In this document: piece by piece, positions 43,880-52,593 of the stretch
Numbering within the stretch: position 1 is the first letter of the stretch
Layout: every line of letters begins with the position of its first letter
NCBI GenBank assembly: GCA_034436755.1
Contig: DAOTVB010000025.1
Location: 1-64,000 of the forward strand
Reading direction: 5' to 3'
Length of the DNA stretch: 64,000 nt
From: CAKZQX01 sp034436755
Lineage (GTDB): Bacteria > Chloroflexota > Chloroflexia > Chloroflexales > Chloroflexaceae
The notes under the pieces: model-generated
Told to the model about the DNA's origin: nothing
The model's input: the letters and a program-made list of their open reading frames with translations, nothing else
Databases searched by the model: none
Program-made: the position numbers and the translations under genes

Positions 43880-43990
43880 AAAGACAACCATCGGACAAAG
43901 AACAAACAGGGTGTTTAAACCCATTCATGCGCCAGATAAACTCTGTTCCGCTGTTCTCTGTTCTCTCTACTTGCGCGAAAAGGACTGCCG

Positions 43991-44581
43991 GTGATCCAGA
44001 AACTCATTACCCGGATTATCGAAACCCTCTCCTCCCGCGAGATTGGCCTGGGGACGGATTTCCCCACCACCGGGAGCATCATCGCCGGGCCGCTACCACC
44101 GGAGCAGGAACCGGAAGCGGTGCCCGCCATCGTTATCGCCATGGGGCAACTAGAGATCAACCAGCGCTACAAGGATAGCGCTGCCGGCCAGTCACGCCCG
44201 ACCGCGGCCAACGCCGAACTGCGCGTGCGCGAGTTTCAGCAGCAGTTGTGGGTCGATGTCTACGCGGCAACAATGACCGAGAGCGAACGGTGGGCCGCCC
44301 TGGTCAGCAGCGTCATCCTGACACAACCGGAGGCGTTGCTCCGGGGCGACCGCAAACCGGACGTGCCGGACTACCAGGCCGGGGCGGTGCGCAGTTATCA
44401 CCACCTCAACGACATCACCCTGCTGGCCGGCACCCCCTACCGCAGCGCCGGGCTCTTCCGCCTGCAACTGGCATTTCAGGTAACCGGTACACTCCACCTG
44501 AGCCGCACCCGCACCCGGCAACCCGCCCTGATCGAAACCATCCACCTGCCCGACCCGGACAGCCTGCCCAGTCCTGATTGA
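43991..44581 (+). CDS. CIS tail-terminator/neck-like protein (tentative)
   Basis: 196 residues from GTG 43991 behind AAAAGGA. Begins MIQKLITRIIETLSSREIGL; contains a predicted beta region QQLWVDVYAATMTESERWAA and ends with a beta strand FRLQLAFQVTGTLHL. Position at the end of the CIS block and the helix-then-sheet layout fit proteins that cap the sheath/tube (gp15- or Afp16-like). Direct sequence recognition is weak; an unrelated structural protein is possible. Confidence 0.45.
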   Translation: MIQKLITRIIETLSSREIGLGTDFPTTGSIIAGPLPPEQEPEAVPAIVIAMGQLEINQRYKDSAAGQSRPTAANAELRVREFQQQLWVDVYAATMTESERWAALVSSVILTQPEALLRGDRKPDVPDYQAGAVRSYHHLNDITLLAGTPYRSAGLFRLQLAFQVTGTLHLSRTRTRQPALIETIHLPDPDSLPSPD

Positions 44582-44627
44582 TACCCCCGCTATCTGCTCC
44601 CGACTCAGCGCTGGTGTGTAACGATCA

Positions 44628-44655
44628 TTGTAAACATCCCAGAAATGCCTATAAT
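44628..44655 (+). promoter_or_regulatory. Promoter of the DUF433 gene
   Basis: TTGTAA at 44628-44633, 16-base spacer, perfect TATAAT at 44650-44655, about 64 bases before ATG 44719. It separates this gene from the CIS operon. Confidence 0.55.
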
Positions 44656-44718
44656 ACCAATGGACACGCACCAGTGGTGTGAAACGAGCACGGCAGATTA
44701 CACAAGAGGACCGCGACT

Positions 44719-45033
44719 ATGCAACTGGCAGATTACCTCGATTTTGTCAGCCCTGATGTGACTCGGCTGAAGGGCCATCGCATCGGGTTGGAGCAGATTA
44801 TCGAGCGCTATCATCTGGGGGCCAGCCCGGAACAGATCGCGCTCGACTTTCCCGGCCTGAGTCTGGAAATGATCTATGGCACCATCGCCTACTACCTGCA
44901 CAACCGTGCCGCAGTGGATGCTTATCTGGCACGGCTTGATGCCCTGGTCGCCCGGCGCATCGCCGCGCATGATGCCCAACACCCGGTACCACTGCTGGTA
45001 GAACTGCGGCAGCGGCTTGCCACTCGCAGGTAG
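44719..45033 (+). CDS. DUF433 domain protein (antitoxin-like), orphan
   Basis: 104 residues, ribosome site AGAGGA. DUF433 pattern: LKGHRIGLEQIIERYHLGAS, PEQIALDFPGLSLEMIYGTI and AYYLHNRAAVDAYLARL, a winged-helix DNA-binding fold used by VapB45-type antitoxins. Such genes are normally followed at once by a DUF5615 PIN-like toxin gene, but the next 270 bases contain no such frame, so the toxin is missing or elsewhere. It has its own promoter. Confidence 0.8.
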   Translation: MQLADYLDFVSPDVTRLKGHRIGLEQIIERYHLGASPEQIALDFPGLSLEMIYGTIAYYLHNRAAVDAYLARLDALVARRIAAHDAQHPVPLLVELRQRLATRR

Positions 45034-45300
45034 AAAGCTTCATCAGATTATTCTCTTAAACAATTTGAGCAGTAAAACAGACCATTCCCTGGAGCAAAAC
45101 GATGACCTACTCGCCAGAAGAACTGCAGTGCAGCCGATAAAAATGCAACTTCAGCGGCGCAAATGCCGTCCTCTACGCCAACGTGGGCTCAACAATTGCT
45201 TACCAAGTTTCCTGAGTTCAATCCTGAATGGCCTGATCCAGAGTGCCCACGATAATGCGCCAACAGGTAAACGTGCAACGTGGCAACGTGTTAACACATC

Positions 45301-46272
45301 CTACCCGGCCGCATCACGCAAACGCTGCTCTAGCGTGGGCAAGTCCGGTACATCCGGGATGTCCGCGCGCAACGCCTGTAAGCGGGTCACATCCGTAATC
45401 TTCCGGATCAGGTTGGTCAGGCGCATAGGTGCCTCGGGGAAGCGCAGGGCAAGCAGGGCTTCAAGGGTCTCACGTTCCGTTTGCAGCAGACGAGCCGTCT
45501 GTTCAGCTTGCAGCCGGGCTTCAGTTTCCGCCATCCGCGCTTGCCATTTGGCTTCCTGCGCCTGCCATTTGGCTTCCTGCGCCTGCCATTTGGCTTCCTG
45601 CTTCGCTTCCTGCTCGGCAATAATATCCTTCGCCAGATACTCAATCAGATCGGAACTCATCAGTTTCTCCCTCGTTACCAGATTGATAAAGCGTGTGGGT
45701 GCCATGATCGGCGCGGCAAACACGCCCAGGATTGCCAGCAGATCGGCTTGTTGCGGCAGCGGAGCCGTCGTTAGCAGTGTGCGGGCGGCCTGTTCCACCA
45801 GCGTTATATCGGCTCCATGCATCAGCGGGCTGAGGGTAGTCAACGCGAGGTTGCCCGTTGCCACGGCGGTCGCCGCGTCCTGCTCCCACAATCGGACACA
45901 GCGAAACGGCCACTGATGCTGCACCTGCCCATCAATCGCCATCGTGAGCGTGTCACCCGTATCATCCGCCGGTTTCAGGTACACGATGGTGCCAATGATC
46001 GTCATATGCGGTTCATCTTGCCCCAGCAGGCCCATATAGCTCGCCAGCCGCCATAGGGCGGCCGCATCATAATACCCTTGCCACTCCAGCAGGTGAAGAT
46101 ACTCTTGCCCCTGGGGACTACGTACCCGCAGCAGGATATCCAGATACTTCTTTTGCATCGGCAGTTCGGGAATGCTGACCGCCTGCACACCGGCAACGGG
46201 CAAGCCCAGCAGCGGGATGAGATCGGTCGTGCGCAGCGCGGTCAGCCGCTTCAGGGGAATATCCGTTTTCAT
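45301..46272 (-). CDS. Rpn-family recombination-promoting nuclease / PD-(D/E)XK protein
   Basis: 323 residues. The N-terminal nuclease-like region has KYLDILLRVRSPQGQEYLHL followed by LEWQGYYD, which supplies the D...ExQ of the PD-(D/E)XK fold, then ALWRLASYMGLLGQDEPHMT and IIGTIVYLKP, typical of Rpn/DUF4351-type transposase-like proteins. Around residues 220-245 the unit EAKWQAQ is repeated three times from a 24-bp direct repeat. The C-terminus (LEALLALRFPEAPMRLTNLI) is DUF4351-like. Rpn nucleases act in RecA-independent recombination or phage defence. Single gene, no partner. Confidence 0.75.
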   Translation of the reverse strand: MKTDIPLKRLTALRTTDLIPLLGLPVAGVQAVSIPELPMQKKYLDILLRVRSPQGQEYLHLLEWQGYYDAAALWRLASYMGLLGQDEPHMTIIGTIVYLKPADDTGDTLTMAIDGQVQHQWPFRCVRLWEQDAATAVATGNLALTTLSPLMHGADITLVEQAARTLLTTAPLPQQADLLAILGVFAAPIMAPTRFINLVTREKLMSSDLIEYLAKDIIAEQEAKQEAKWQAQEAKWQAQEAKWQARMAETEARLQAEQTARLLQTERETLEALLALRFPEAPMRLTNLIRKITDVTRLQALRADIPDVPDLPTLEQRLRDAAG

Positions 46273-46413
46273 CAGGTGTCCTCGGTAAGGATACGCCGCT
46301 TCCAGTGCCTATTGTAGCACACATGGGCGTGTGTAGCGCAACGCTTCAAATCACGAAATCACCCGAAATCCGCGAAAATCCCCACTCGCCAATCGCCACT
46401 CCCCAATCGCCAA

Positions 46414-47301
46414 CTACGCAAACACCTTCTCCGCCCGCCACTGATCATCCTGGGCATCCACGCGGCGTAGCAGCGCCAGCAGCATACCATCCGGCAGGTG
46501 AACCCGCACATGGTCGCCCGGCAGATCGGGCCGCGTCAGGGGCAGGCCATTGCGTACCCGCCGGCTCTCCTCCGCCGTCAGCGTGATTGAGGGCCAGTCG
46601 GCGACGGCAATCTCGGGGGGCAGGAGTACCTGTGGTAGCAGCTCCGGGTTGGCCTGGAGCAGATCCAACGTGGTCGCCTGCCCCAACGTGAAGGAGCCGA
46701 CGAAGGTACGCTCCAGTGCTGCCAGATGCGCACCGGTGCCCAGCGCCGCCCCCAGATCCCGCGCCAGCGCACGAATGTAGGTACCCTTGCTGCACGCCAC
46801 ATCAAGCACAAGTTCCGGCTGTGCCTGGTCAGTATCGAGCGCAATCAGTTCCAGGCGATCAATCGTCACCGGGCGCGGCGGGCGCTCCACCGTCTTGCCG
46901 GCGCGGGCCAGATCATACAGCCGCTGCCCCTGGTGATGCAGCGCCGAGTACATCGGCGGTACCTGCATAATCGCGCCCCGGAACTGCGCCAGCGCTGCCT
47001 CGATCATCTCTGCGTGCAGCGTGGGCACAGGATACTGCTCCAGCGGCTCTCCCGCCGCATCGTCCGTGGTAGTGGTCAGGCCCAGGCGCACCACCGCCCG
47101 GTAGCCCTTGCGCGCATCGGCCAGATACTCGATCAGGCGGGTCGCTCGACCAAGCGCCAGCGGCAGCACGCCCGTCGCCGCCGGGTCCAGCGTCCCGGCA
47201 TGTCCAACCTTGACGCCGCGCCCCACCAGCCGCCGCACCCGCGCAACAACATCGTGGGAGGTAATGCCCAGCGGTTTATTAATATTGAGAAAACCTTGCA
47301 T
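46414..47301 (-). CDS. truB: tRNA pseudouridine(55) synthase TruB
   Basis: 295 residues. Full TruB signature: FLNINKPLGITSHDVVARVR, the catalytic motif VGHAGTLDPAATGVLPLALG (nucleophile Asp in TLDP), YRAVVRLGLTTTTDDAAGEP, VPPMYSALHHQGQRLYDLAR, and VACSKGTYIRALARDLG. The C-terminus carries a short PUA-like region. Converts U55 to pseudouridine in the T-loop of tRNAs. Last gene of the nusA-infB-rbfA operon; a 157-bp gap of short tandem repeats separates it from nrnA. Confidence 0.97.
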   Translation of the reverse strand: MQGFLNINKPLGITSHDVVARVRRLVGRGVKVGHAGTLDPAATGVLPLALGRATRLIEYLADARKGYRAVVRLGLTTTTDDAAGEPLEQYPVPTLHAEMIEAALAQFRGAIMQVPPMYSALHHQGQRLYDLARAGKTVERPPRPVTIDRLELIALDTDQAQPELVLDVACSKGTYIRALARDLGAALGTGAHLAALERTFVGSFTLGQATTLDLLQANPELLPQVLLPPEIAVADWPSITLTAEESRRVRNGLPLTRPDLPGDHVRVHLPDGMLLALLRRVDAQDDQWRAEKVFA

Positions 47302-47309
47302 GAACTGTA

Positions 47310-47460
47310 TTGCGAAGTCCGTAATCCGTAATCCGTAATCCGTATTCTGATGAGTACGGGATACAGCCTACGAACTACGGACTACGGACTACGGGCTACG
47401 GGCTACGGACTACAGACTACGGACTACGGACTACGGACTACGGACTATGGACTACGGACT
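47310..47460. repeat. Short tandem repeats (CTACGGA / GTAATCC type)
   Basis: The gap between nrnA and truB holds GTAATCC repeated three times and then about ten copies of a CTACGGA or CTACGGG heptamer with small changes. A related inverted tract (GTAGTCGGTAGTCCGTAGTC) lies at about 60327-60375. Confidence 0.75.
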
Positions 47461-48457
47461 ATGGCTTCTCTGCCAGTGCGGCCTGCACCGCCGGGATCAC
47501 TTCCCGCCGGGCCGCGTCGAGATCCATCGCCAGGGTTGCGCCGGCTGCCTGCGTATGCCCGCCGCCGCCCCAGGTTTTGGCAATCGCAGCAACATCAATC
47601 CCCGGCGATGAGCGCAGGCTGATCTTGATATCGCCGCCGGCACGCTCCTTGAAGAGAATACAGGCGCGCACTCCGGCCACCCGCTGCATCACCTGGACCA
47701 CATCATCGCTGGCCTCATCCTCGGCCCCCGTCTGGCGCAGCATCTCCTGTGAGACATAGGTCCAGATCAGCGCACCATCCCGCTCGATCCGGCTGAGTGC
47801 CTGCCCGATCAGTTGCACCGTGCTGTAGGGCGTCGCATAGTAGACCGCATCAACCACTGCGCGATGCTGCGCGCCTGCCTTGAGCAGTTCGGCCGCCACA
47901 TGCAGCGACTGCGGGTTGGTGCTGTTTGTCTGAAAACTCTGCGTATCGGTGGTCAACCCCAGCAGCAGACAGGTTGCCGCCTCGGGTGAGATCGGTGCTT
48001 CCAGCGCCCGCAGGAGCAGGTAGAGCACTTCGGCAGTTGAGGCCGCCTGCGACATAATCAGGTTGACCCGACCCGCGCCGTCATTCGTCACATGATGATC
48101 GACAATCACCAGCGGCTGTGCTTGCAGATGTTCGGCATGTTCCGTATGCACCGGCCCAACCCGCTCCAGGCTGGCGGTATCCACCATCCAGATCAGATCG
48201 GCTTCCGGCAGCGCCATGCCTGGCGTGTAGACCTGCACATGCTCAATCCCCGGCAGGGTTTCGGTATAGGAAGGAATATCCGACGACGCCAGCGCAATCG
48301 GCGTCTTCCCCAGGTCGCGCAGAGCATGCCAGAGGCCCAGCATCGAGCCAATGGCATCACCATCGGGATTGATATGTGAGAGCAGCAAAATGCGCCCGGC
48401 GCGCTCAAGTTCGGCGGCAATCGCGGGCGCAGCAGCGGTCGGGTCTGTGTAGATCAT
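47459..48457 (-). CDS. nrnA: DHH-family phosphoesterase NrnA (oligoribonuclease / pAp phosphatase)
   Basis: 332 residues. DHH motifs in order: LLLSHINPDGDAIGSMLGLW, VDTASLERVG, LVIVDHHVTNDGAGR, and GLTTDTQSFQTNSTNP. The C-terminal DHHA1 domain ends with WGGGGHTQAAGATL. Degrades nano-RNA and 3'-phosphoadenosine 5'-phosphate in the cytoplasm. The start codon overlaps the upstream methyltransferase stop (ATGA), so translation is coupled. The rbfA-nrnA-truB order is common in Gram-positive-like genomes. Confidence 0.95.
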   Translation of the reverse strand: MIYTDPTAAAPAIAAELERAGRILLLSHINPDGDAIGSMLGLWHALRDLGKTPIALASSDIPSYTETLPGIEHVQVYTPGMALPEADLIWMVDTASLERVGPVHTEHAEHLQAQPLVIVDHHVTNDGAGRVNLIMSQAASTAEVLYLLLRALEAPISPEAATCLLLGLTTDTQSFQTNSTNPQSLHVAAELLKAGAQHRAVVDAVYYATPYSTVQLIGQALSRIERDGALIWTYVSQEMLRQTGAEDEASDDVVQVMQRVAGVRACILFKERAGGDIKISLRSSPGIDVAAIAKTWGGGGHTQAAGATLAMDLDAARREVIPAVQAALAEKP

Positions 48458-49050
48458 ACTGTTTTGTCTTCCTCGGGTTTCTGCAAACGGTACACCGTGT
48501 GGCCGGAACGTTTTTTAACTTCCTTGAGTTTAAGCTGGTGTCGGGTACCGATACCGGGTATCAACCGATTCAGGCCACTTACAACCACAAACCAGAATTC
48601 ACCACCAGGAGCCAGTCGCGCAAATGGCGCGAGGATAAAGTCGTGCTCAATGGCTTCATCGCCGATTTTTGCCGGGATGTTCGACACAATCAGGTCGTAT
48701 GTTCCATCCGGCACCTGTTCCAATCCGACACTCCCCAGCACCCGGGTGTTATGCGTCTCATTCAGGGTGCAGTTGTGCCGCGCATAACGCACCGCCAGGA
48801 GATTGCTGTCGGCCATGATGACTTCGGCCTCTGGGAAGCAGTGCGCCAGAACAATGCCGATGACGCCGGCACCGCACCCCAGGTCAAGGATGCGCCGGGG
48901 TGCGATGACATCCAGGGTGCGCAGGAGCAGATCCGTTCCCACATCAACCTGAAATGAAGAGAACAATGTATGCGCTACATCAAAGGCAAACGACTGATCA
49001 CGCACCCGGTACGCAATCCGCTTTTTGAAGTAGACATCAGGACCATTCAT
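48454..49050 (-). CDS. Class I SAM methyltransferase (RsmC-like small-subunit domain)
   Basis: 198 residues; ATG 49050 has no strong ribosome site. MTS-type features: SFQVDVGTDLLLRTLDVIAP, SAM motif I ILDLGCGAGVIGIVLAHCF, ADSNLLAVRYARHNC, and motif IV as VSNIPAKIG (the usual NPP(Y/F) reads NIPA here). This form resembles rRNA guanine-N2 methyltransferases but is short. Insertion between rbfA and nrnA is unusual and suggests a translation-linked RNA substrate. Target not determinable. Confidence 0.85.
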   Translation of the reverse strand: MNGPDVYFKKRIAYRVRDQSFAFDVAHTLFSSFQVDVGTDLLLRTLDVIAPRRILDLGCGAGVIGIVLAHCFPEAEVIMADSNLLAVRYARHNCTLNETHNTRVLGSVGLEQVPDGTYDLIVSNIPAKIGDEAIEHDFILAPFARLAPGGEFWFVVVSGLNRLIPGIGTRHQLKLKEVKKRSGHTVYRLQKPEEDKTV

Positions 49051-49095
49051 AAAGCCGGGCAGCGCACGGCGGCCGCAGTCTGGCGGACAGCAGGG

Positions 49096-49518
49096 TTACT
49101 CTTCACCTCTACCCTCCTCCAGACCGGGTTCTTCGGTCCCCGGCACTTCTTCCATGGCTGCTGCCCGCTGCTCACGCTCGCGGGCAACCTCACGCAACAC
49201 TTCATCAATGTGCATCGAGTAGTCCAGTGAAGTATCGAGTTCCAGGTGCAATTCGGGAATAAAGCGCATGTGGCGTAACTCTTCCGCCACCCGCCGCCGT
49301 AAAAATCCCCGCGCCCGCTGGAGACCCTGCATCGTCTCCGTGCGTTGCATCTCATCGCCCATTACTGAGATACGTACCCGCGCGCGTTGCAGGTCCGCGC
49401 TGACTTCCACACCGACAACGGTGGCGAAGCTGACCCGCGGATCCTTCAACTCAAACTGGATCGTTTCACCCAGCACGCGCTGGATACTATCGGCAACCTG
49501 TTTTGTCCGTCGTGACAT
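49096..49518 (-). CDS. rbfA: 30S ribosome-binding factor A
   Basis: 140 residues. RbfA pattern: MSRRTKQVADSIQRVLGETI, FELKDPRVSFATVVGVEVSA, DLQRARVRISVMG, GFLRRRVAEELRHMRFIPEL and HLELDTSLDYSMHIDEVLRE. The C-tail is acidic (Glu/Pro/Gly). Acts in late 30S maturation and cold shock. Downstream of infB as usual, but a foldback element (FB6) is inserted in the 220-bp gap. Confidence 0.96.
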   Translation of the reverse strand: MSRRTKQVADSIQRVLGETIQFELKDPRVSFATVVGVEVSADLQRARVRISVMGDEMQRTETMQGLQRARGFLRRRVAEELRHMRFIPELHLELDTSLDYSMHIDEVLREVAREREQRAAAMEEVPGTEEPGLEEGRGEE

Positions 49519-49577
49519 GGTCTATCCCAACATCTGCCATATCCGCATAGCCATGCGAACATGACATCCATAATTCG

Positions 49578-49735
49578 TACGACTTACGCGATTTTGTGCC
49601 TGGAAGCGCATATCGCCGCCGGTAGGGTGGCGGAGCTATTCTTTTTCACAAAAACTTTGCACAAAGTGCAAAGTTTTTGTGAAAGAAAAGCACCATTTGT
49701 GCGACCACTTGTGCGACCAGCGCGTAACGGCTGTC
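49578..49735. repeat. Foldback element FB6 between infB and rbfA
   Basis: Ends TACGACTTACGCG (49578-49590) and CGCGTAACGG (49721-49730) are degraded. The central hairpin is intact: arms 49644-49662 and 49666-49684 pair perfectly over 19 bp with an AAA loop, and the U-rich flank makes it terminator-like on both strands. Confidence 0.75.
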
Positions 49736-49740
49736 CTTGA

Positions 49741-51993
49741 TCAGGCCGTACGCGTAACCCGCTCCGTGCGGAAGAACTCCATCGTATCGCTCACCTGGAC
49801 GCCGGGGAACCCTTCCACCACCAGACCACACTCGTAGCCCGCCGACACTTCACGCACATCGTCCTTGAAGCGCTTGAGACTGCTAATCCGCCCGGTATGT
49901 TGCACCACACCGCTGCGCAACACCCGCACGCTCAGGTTACGCGTGACATGCCCATCGGTGACGAAGAGACCAGCCACAACTTCCCGCGAAGGCAGCCGGA
50001 ATGTCTCGCGTACCTCAGCATACCCCTCAATAACCTCTTTATATTCGGGATCGAGCAGACCGGTCATGGCTTTCTTGATATCCTCAGTGAGCTTGTAGAT
50101 AACATCGTAGTAGCGGATATCTACACCATGCTGCTCGGCAGAGCGCCGCCCGGTGACATCCGGCCGTGCGTTAAAGCCAACGATAATCGCCCGGCTGGCA
50201 ACCGCCAGGTTCACATCACTCTGCGAGATCGTCCCGGTGCCCTTGTGGATCACCCGGATCTGCACCTCATCCTGGTTCTGGTTCAACTGGTTGATCTGAT
50301 GTTCAATCGCCCCAATCGAGCCCTGCACATCGGCCTTCAGGATCAGGTTCAACTCCTTTATCTGCCCCTGCTGAATACTGCTGAACAGTTCATCCAGGCT
50401 GGGGCCGCGCGAACTGCTGCTGGCAATCGCTTCCATCCGCTCCTGCCGTTGTCGCTGCACCGCAAGCTCACGCGCAATCTGCAGATCATCCATTACCTGG
50501 AGGATATCCCCCGCCTGGGGCACCCCTTCCAGGCCCAGGATCTCAACCGGCATCGCCGGTTCCGCGAAACGGAGCCGCTTCCCGGTCTCATTGAACATCA
50601 TCTTAATCTTACCCGGTACCGCGCCAACCAGCACATTATCTTCCGGGCGGAGGGTGCCATTCTGCACCAGTACCGTCGCAACCGGCCCCCGGTTCTTATC
50701 AAGCTCGGCCTCAATAATCGTACCGACTGCCTGCGCATCGGGGTTGGCCTTCAGATCTTCCAGGTCGGCAACGAGCAGGATAATTTCCAGCAGACCATCG
50801 ATGTTGATCTTCTGGCGGGCCGATACTTCAACACAGGGCACATTCCCGCCATACTCCTCAATCACCACCTCGTTCATTGCCAGTTCCTGCTTGACCCGAT
50901 CGGGATTAGCCGCCGCCAGATCAATTTTGTTAATGGCAACAATCATGGGGACACCCGCCGCTTTCACGTGAGCAATCGCCTCCAGCGTCTGCGGCATTAC
51001 ACCGTCGTCGGCGGCAACTACCAGCACAACAATATCGGTCGCCTGCGCGCCACGGGCCCGCATCGCCGTAAATGCCTCGTGACCGGGTGTATCCAGAAAG
51101 GTAATTTTCCGCCCGTGATCCTCGATCTGGTATGCGCCGATATGCTGCGTAATCCCCCCGGCCTCACCTTCGGCAACCCGCGCCGAGCGGACGGCATCAA
51201 GCAACTTGGTCTTCCCGTGGTCAACATGTCCCATAATGGTGACAACTGGTGGACGAACACGCATTTTCTTGGGATCTTGCGCCACCAGAACATCGGAAAT
51301 ATTCTCGACCACATTGGCAATTTTCTCAGGAACCAGTTCTTTGGTTTCCAGGCCAAAATCGGCAGCAATCACGGCTGCGGTTTCATAATCAATCTGCTGG
51401 TTAATATTGGCGATAACACCGCCCTTCATCAACGCCTTAAGAATCTCGGCCGCACCAATACCAGTTGCCTCCGAAAACTCCCGCACCGTCATATTGGGCG
51501 GCAGTTCAATCGGACCACGCGGGCGCACGGGAGGCCGGGGAGCCGCCTGCCGCTGGGCAGTTCCACCGCCCTGACGACCGCCACCCTGACGACCGCCACC
51601 CTGACGACCGCCCCCGCCGCCGCCCTGACGCCCGGCACCGCCGCCACCCTGGCGTCCAGCACCGCCGCCGCCTTGACGCCCGGCACCACCGCCACCCTGG
51701 CGACCAGTCCCACCACCGGCACTACCGCCCCCGCCGCCGCCCCCACTCCGGGCACGGCTACCACGATTACGGCTACTCCGCTGGCCTGATGGTCCATCAG
51801 GCGTTGCATCGCCATTCGTATGTGGTCGGCTGCGGTTATTCCTGGTCTCAGATCCCGATCCGGATCCCGATCCGGATCCGGTGCGTGAAGGCCCCCCACG
51901 GGTATTGCCCCGTGTGTCGCCACCGCTACCCCGCGAACCACCGCCGCGAGTTGTTGTCACCTGCTCTTCAGAAGAAGTCTTACCCTTCGCCAT
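49741..51993 (-). CDS. infB: Translation initiation factor IF-2
   Basis: 750 residues from ATG 51993 (AAGGGATG upstream). The N-terminal ~165 residues are low-complexity Gly/Arg/Ser/Gln with at least five GRQGGGG-type repeats, then MTVREFSEATGIGAAEILKA (IF2_N). GTPase core: MGHVDHGKTKLLDAV (G1), DTPGHEAFTAM (G3), NKIDLAA (G4). The C-terminal beta-barrels and fMet-tRNA-binding domain (RSGVVQHTGRISSLKRFKDD; GYECGLVVEGFPG) are complete. Delivers initiator tRNA to the 30S. Third gene of the operon after nusA and ylxR. The Gly-rich tract is longer and more repetitive than in most bacteria. Confidence 0.97.
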   Translation of the reverse strand: MAKGKTSSEEQVTTTRGGGSRGSGGDTRGNTRGGPSRTGSGSGSGSGSETRNNRSRPHTNGDATPDGPSGQRSSRNRGSRARSGGGGGGGSAGGGTGRQGGGGAGRQGGGGAGRQGGGGAGRQGGGGGGRQGGGRQGGGRQGGGTAQRQAAPRPPVRPRGPIELPPNMTVREFSEATGIGAAEILKALMKGGVIANINQQIDYETAAVIAADFGLETKELVPEKIANVVENISDVLVAQDPKKMRVRPPVVTIMGHVDHGKTKLLDAVRSARVAEGEAGGITQHIGAYQIEDHGRKITFLDTPGHEAFTAMRARGAQATDIVVLVVAADDGVMPQTLEAIAHVKAAGVPMIVAINKIDLAAANPDRVKQELAMNEVVIEEYGGNVPCVEVSARQKINIDGLLEIILLVADLEDLKANPDAQAVGTIIEAELDKNRGPVATVLVQNGTLRPEDNVLVGAVPGKIKMMFNETGKRLRFAEPAMPVEILGLEGVPQAGDILQVMDDLQIARELAVQRQRQERMEAIASSSSRGPSLDELFSSIQQGQIKELNLILKADVQGSIGAIEHQINQLNQNQDEVQIRVIHKGTGTISQSDVNLAVASRAIIVGFNARPDVTGRRSAEQHGVDIRYYDVIYKLTEDIKKAMTGLLDPEYKEVIEGYAEVRETFRLPSREVVAGLFVTDGHVTRNLSVRVLRSGVVQHTGRISSLKRFKDDVREVSAGYECGLVVEGFPGVQVSDTMEFFRTERVTRTA

Positions 51994-52166
51994 TCTGCAT
52001 CCCTTTCCACTCCAGCAGACGCAACCAGACCGGGGACGTAAGGTACGTACCACCGACCCGGCGCATCAGGGAGTCTCCCTGAAGGCGACTGCGGATAGCA
52101 TTTGCGTGTTAACAACAATATCCGCCGCCTTCATCCATAACAATTGTCAATTTCCTGATTTTACGT

Positions 52167-52529
52167 CTATGTACTGCCCGCATCATCGCCAGGCACTCGC
52201 GCTAATTCCTGGGCAAACTGCTCAAGTACCTCTCGATCCTCGGGATGCAACGCCGTCAGCCGCAGCGCGCGCTCGATACTCCGACGTTTTAAGGCCAACT
52301 CCCAACAATCGCGATTGAGACAGAGATATGCCCCGCGCCCATTCCGCTTCCCAGTCGGATCCATTTCGACCCGTCCATCGGCGGTACGAACAAGGCGCAG
52401 CAACGCACGTTTGGACTGCGTTGTGCGGCAGGAGAGACAGGTGCGTTGCGGCACATGTTTCGGTCGTTGGCCGGATTGCTTCCCAGGACTCATTGGTTCC
52501 CGTGCTGTCTGCATATGCTGTTTCGGCAT
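52167..52529 (-). CDS. ylxR: YlxR family RNA-binding / nucleoid-associated protein
   Basis: 120 residues by the longest start (ATG 52529); an internal ATG at 52493 (MSPGKQSGQ, GGGA upstream) is equally plausible. YlxR/DUF448 signature: KHVPQRTCLSCRTTQSKRAL, LLRLVRTADGRVEMDPTGKR, NGRGAYLCLNRDCWELAL and KRRSIERAL. It always lies between nusA and infB. Proposed to bind RNA or modulate RNase P and transcription. Overlaps no neighbour; 64 bases after nusA. Confidence 0.9.
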   Translation of the reverse strand: MPKQHMQTAREPMSPGKQSGQRPKHVPQRTCLSCRTTQSKRALLRLVRTADGRVEMDPTGKRNGRGAYLCLNRDCWELALKRRSIERALRLTALHPEDREVLEQFAQELARVPGDDAGST

Positions 52530-52593
52530 ACGTATGTATTATCACTATCAGGATGTGCTACCCTGATCACACACATCCTGAACAAAATCCACT

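Noticed and set aside
25479..44581. Intact prophage
   Set aside because: No capsid, portal, terminase, integrase, replication or lysis genes and no attachment-site repeats were found.
43991..44581. Toxin cargo at the end of the CIS cluster
   Set aside because: The 196-residue product has no catalytic motif or toxin-like repeat; a terminator/neck role fits better.
49897..51789. Long plus-strand frame (about 630 codons) opposite infB
   Set aside because: Its length follows from the GC-rich codon pattern of infB on the other strand; infB is complete with all GTPase motifs.
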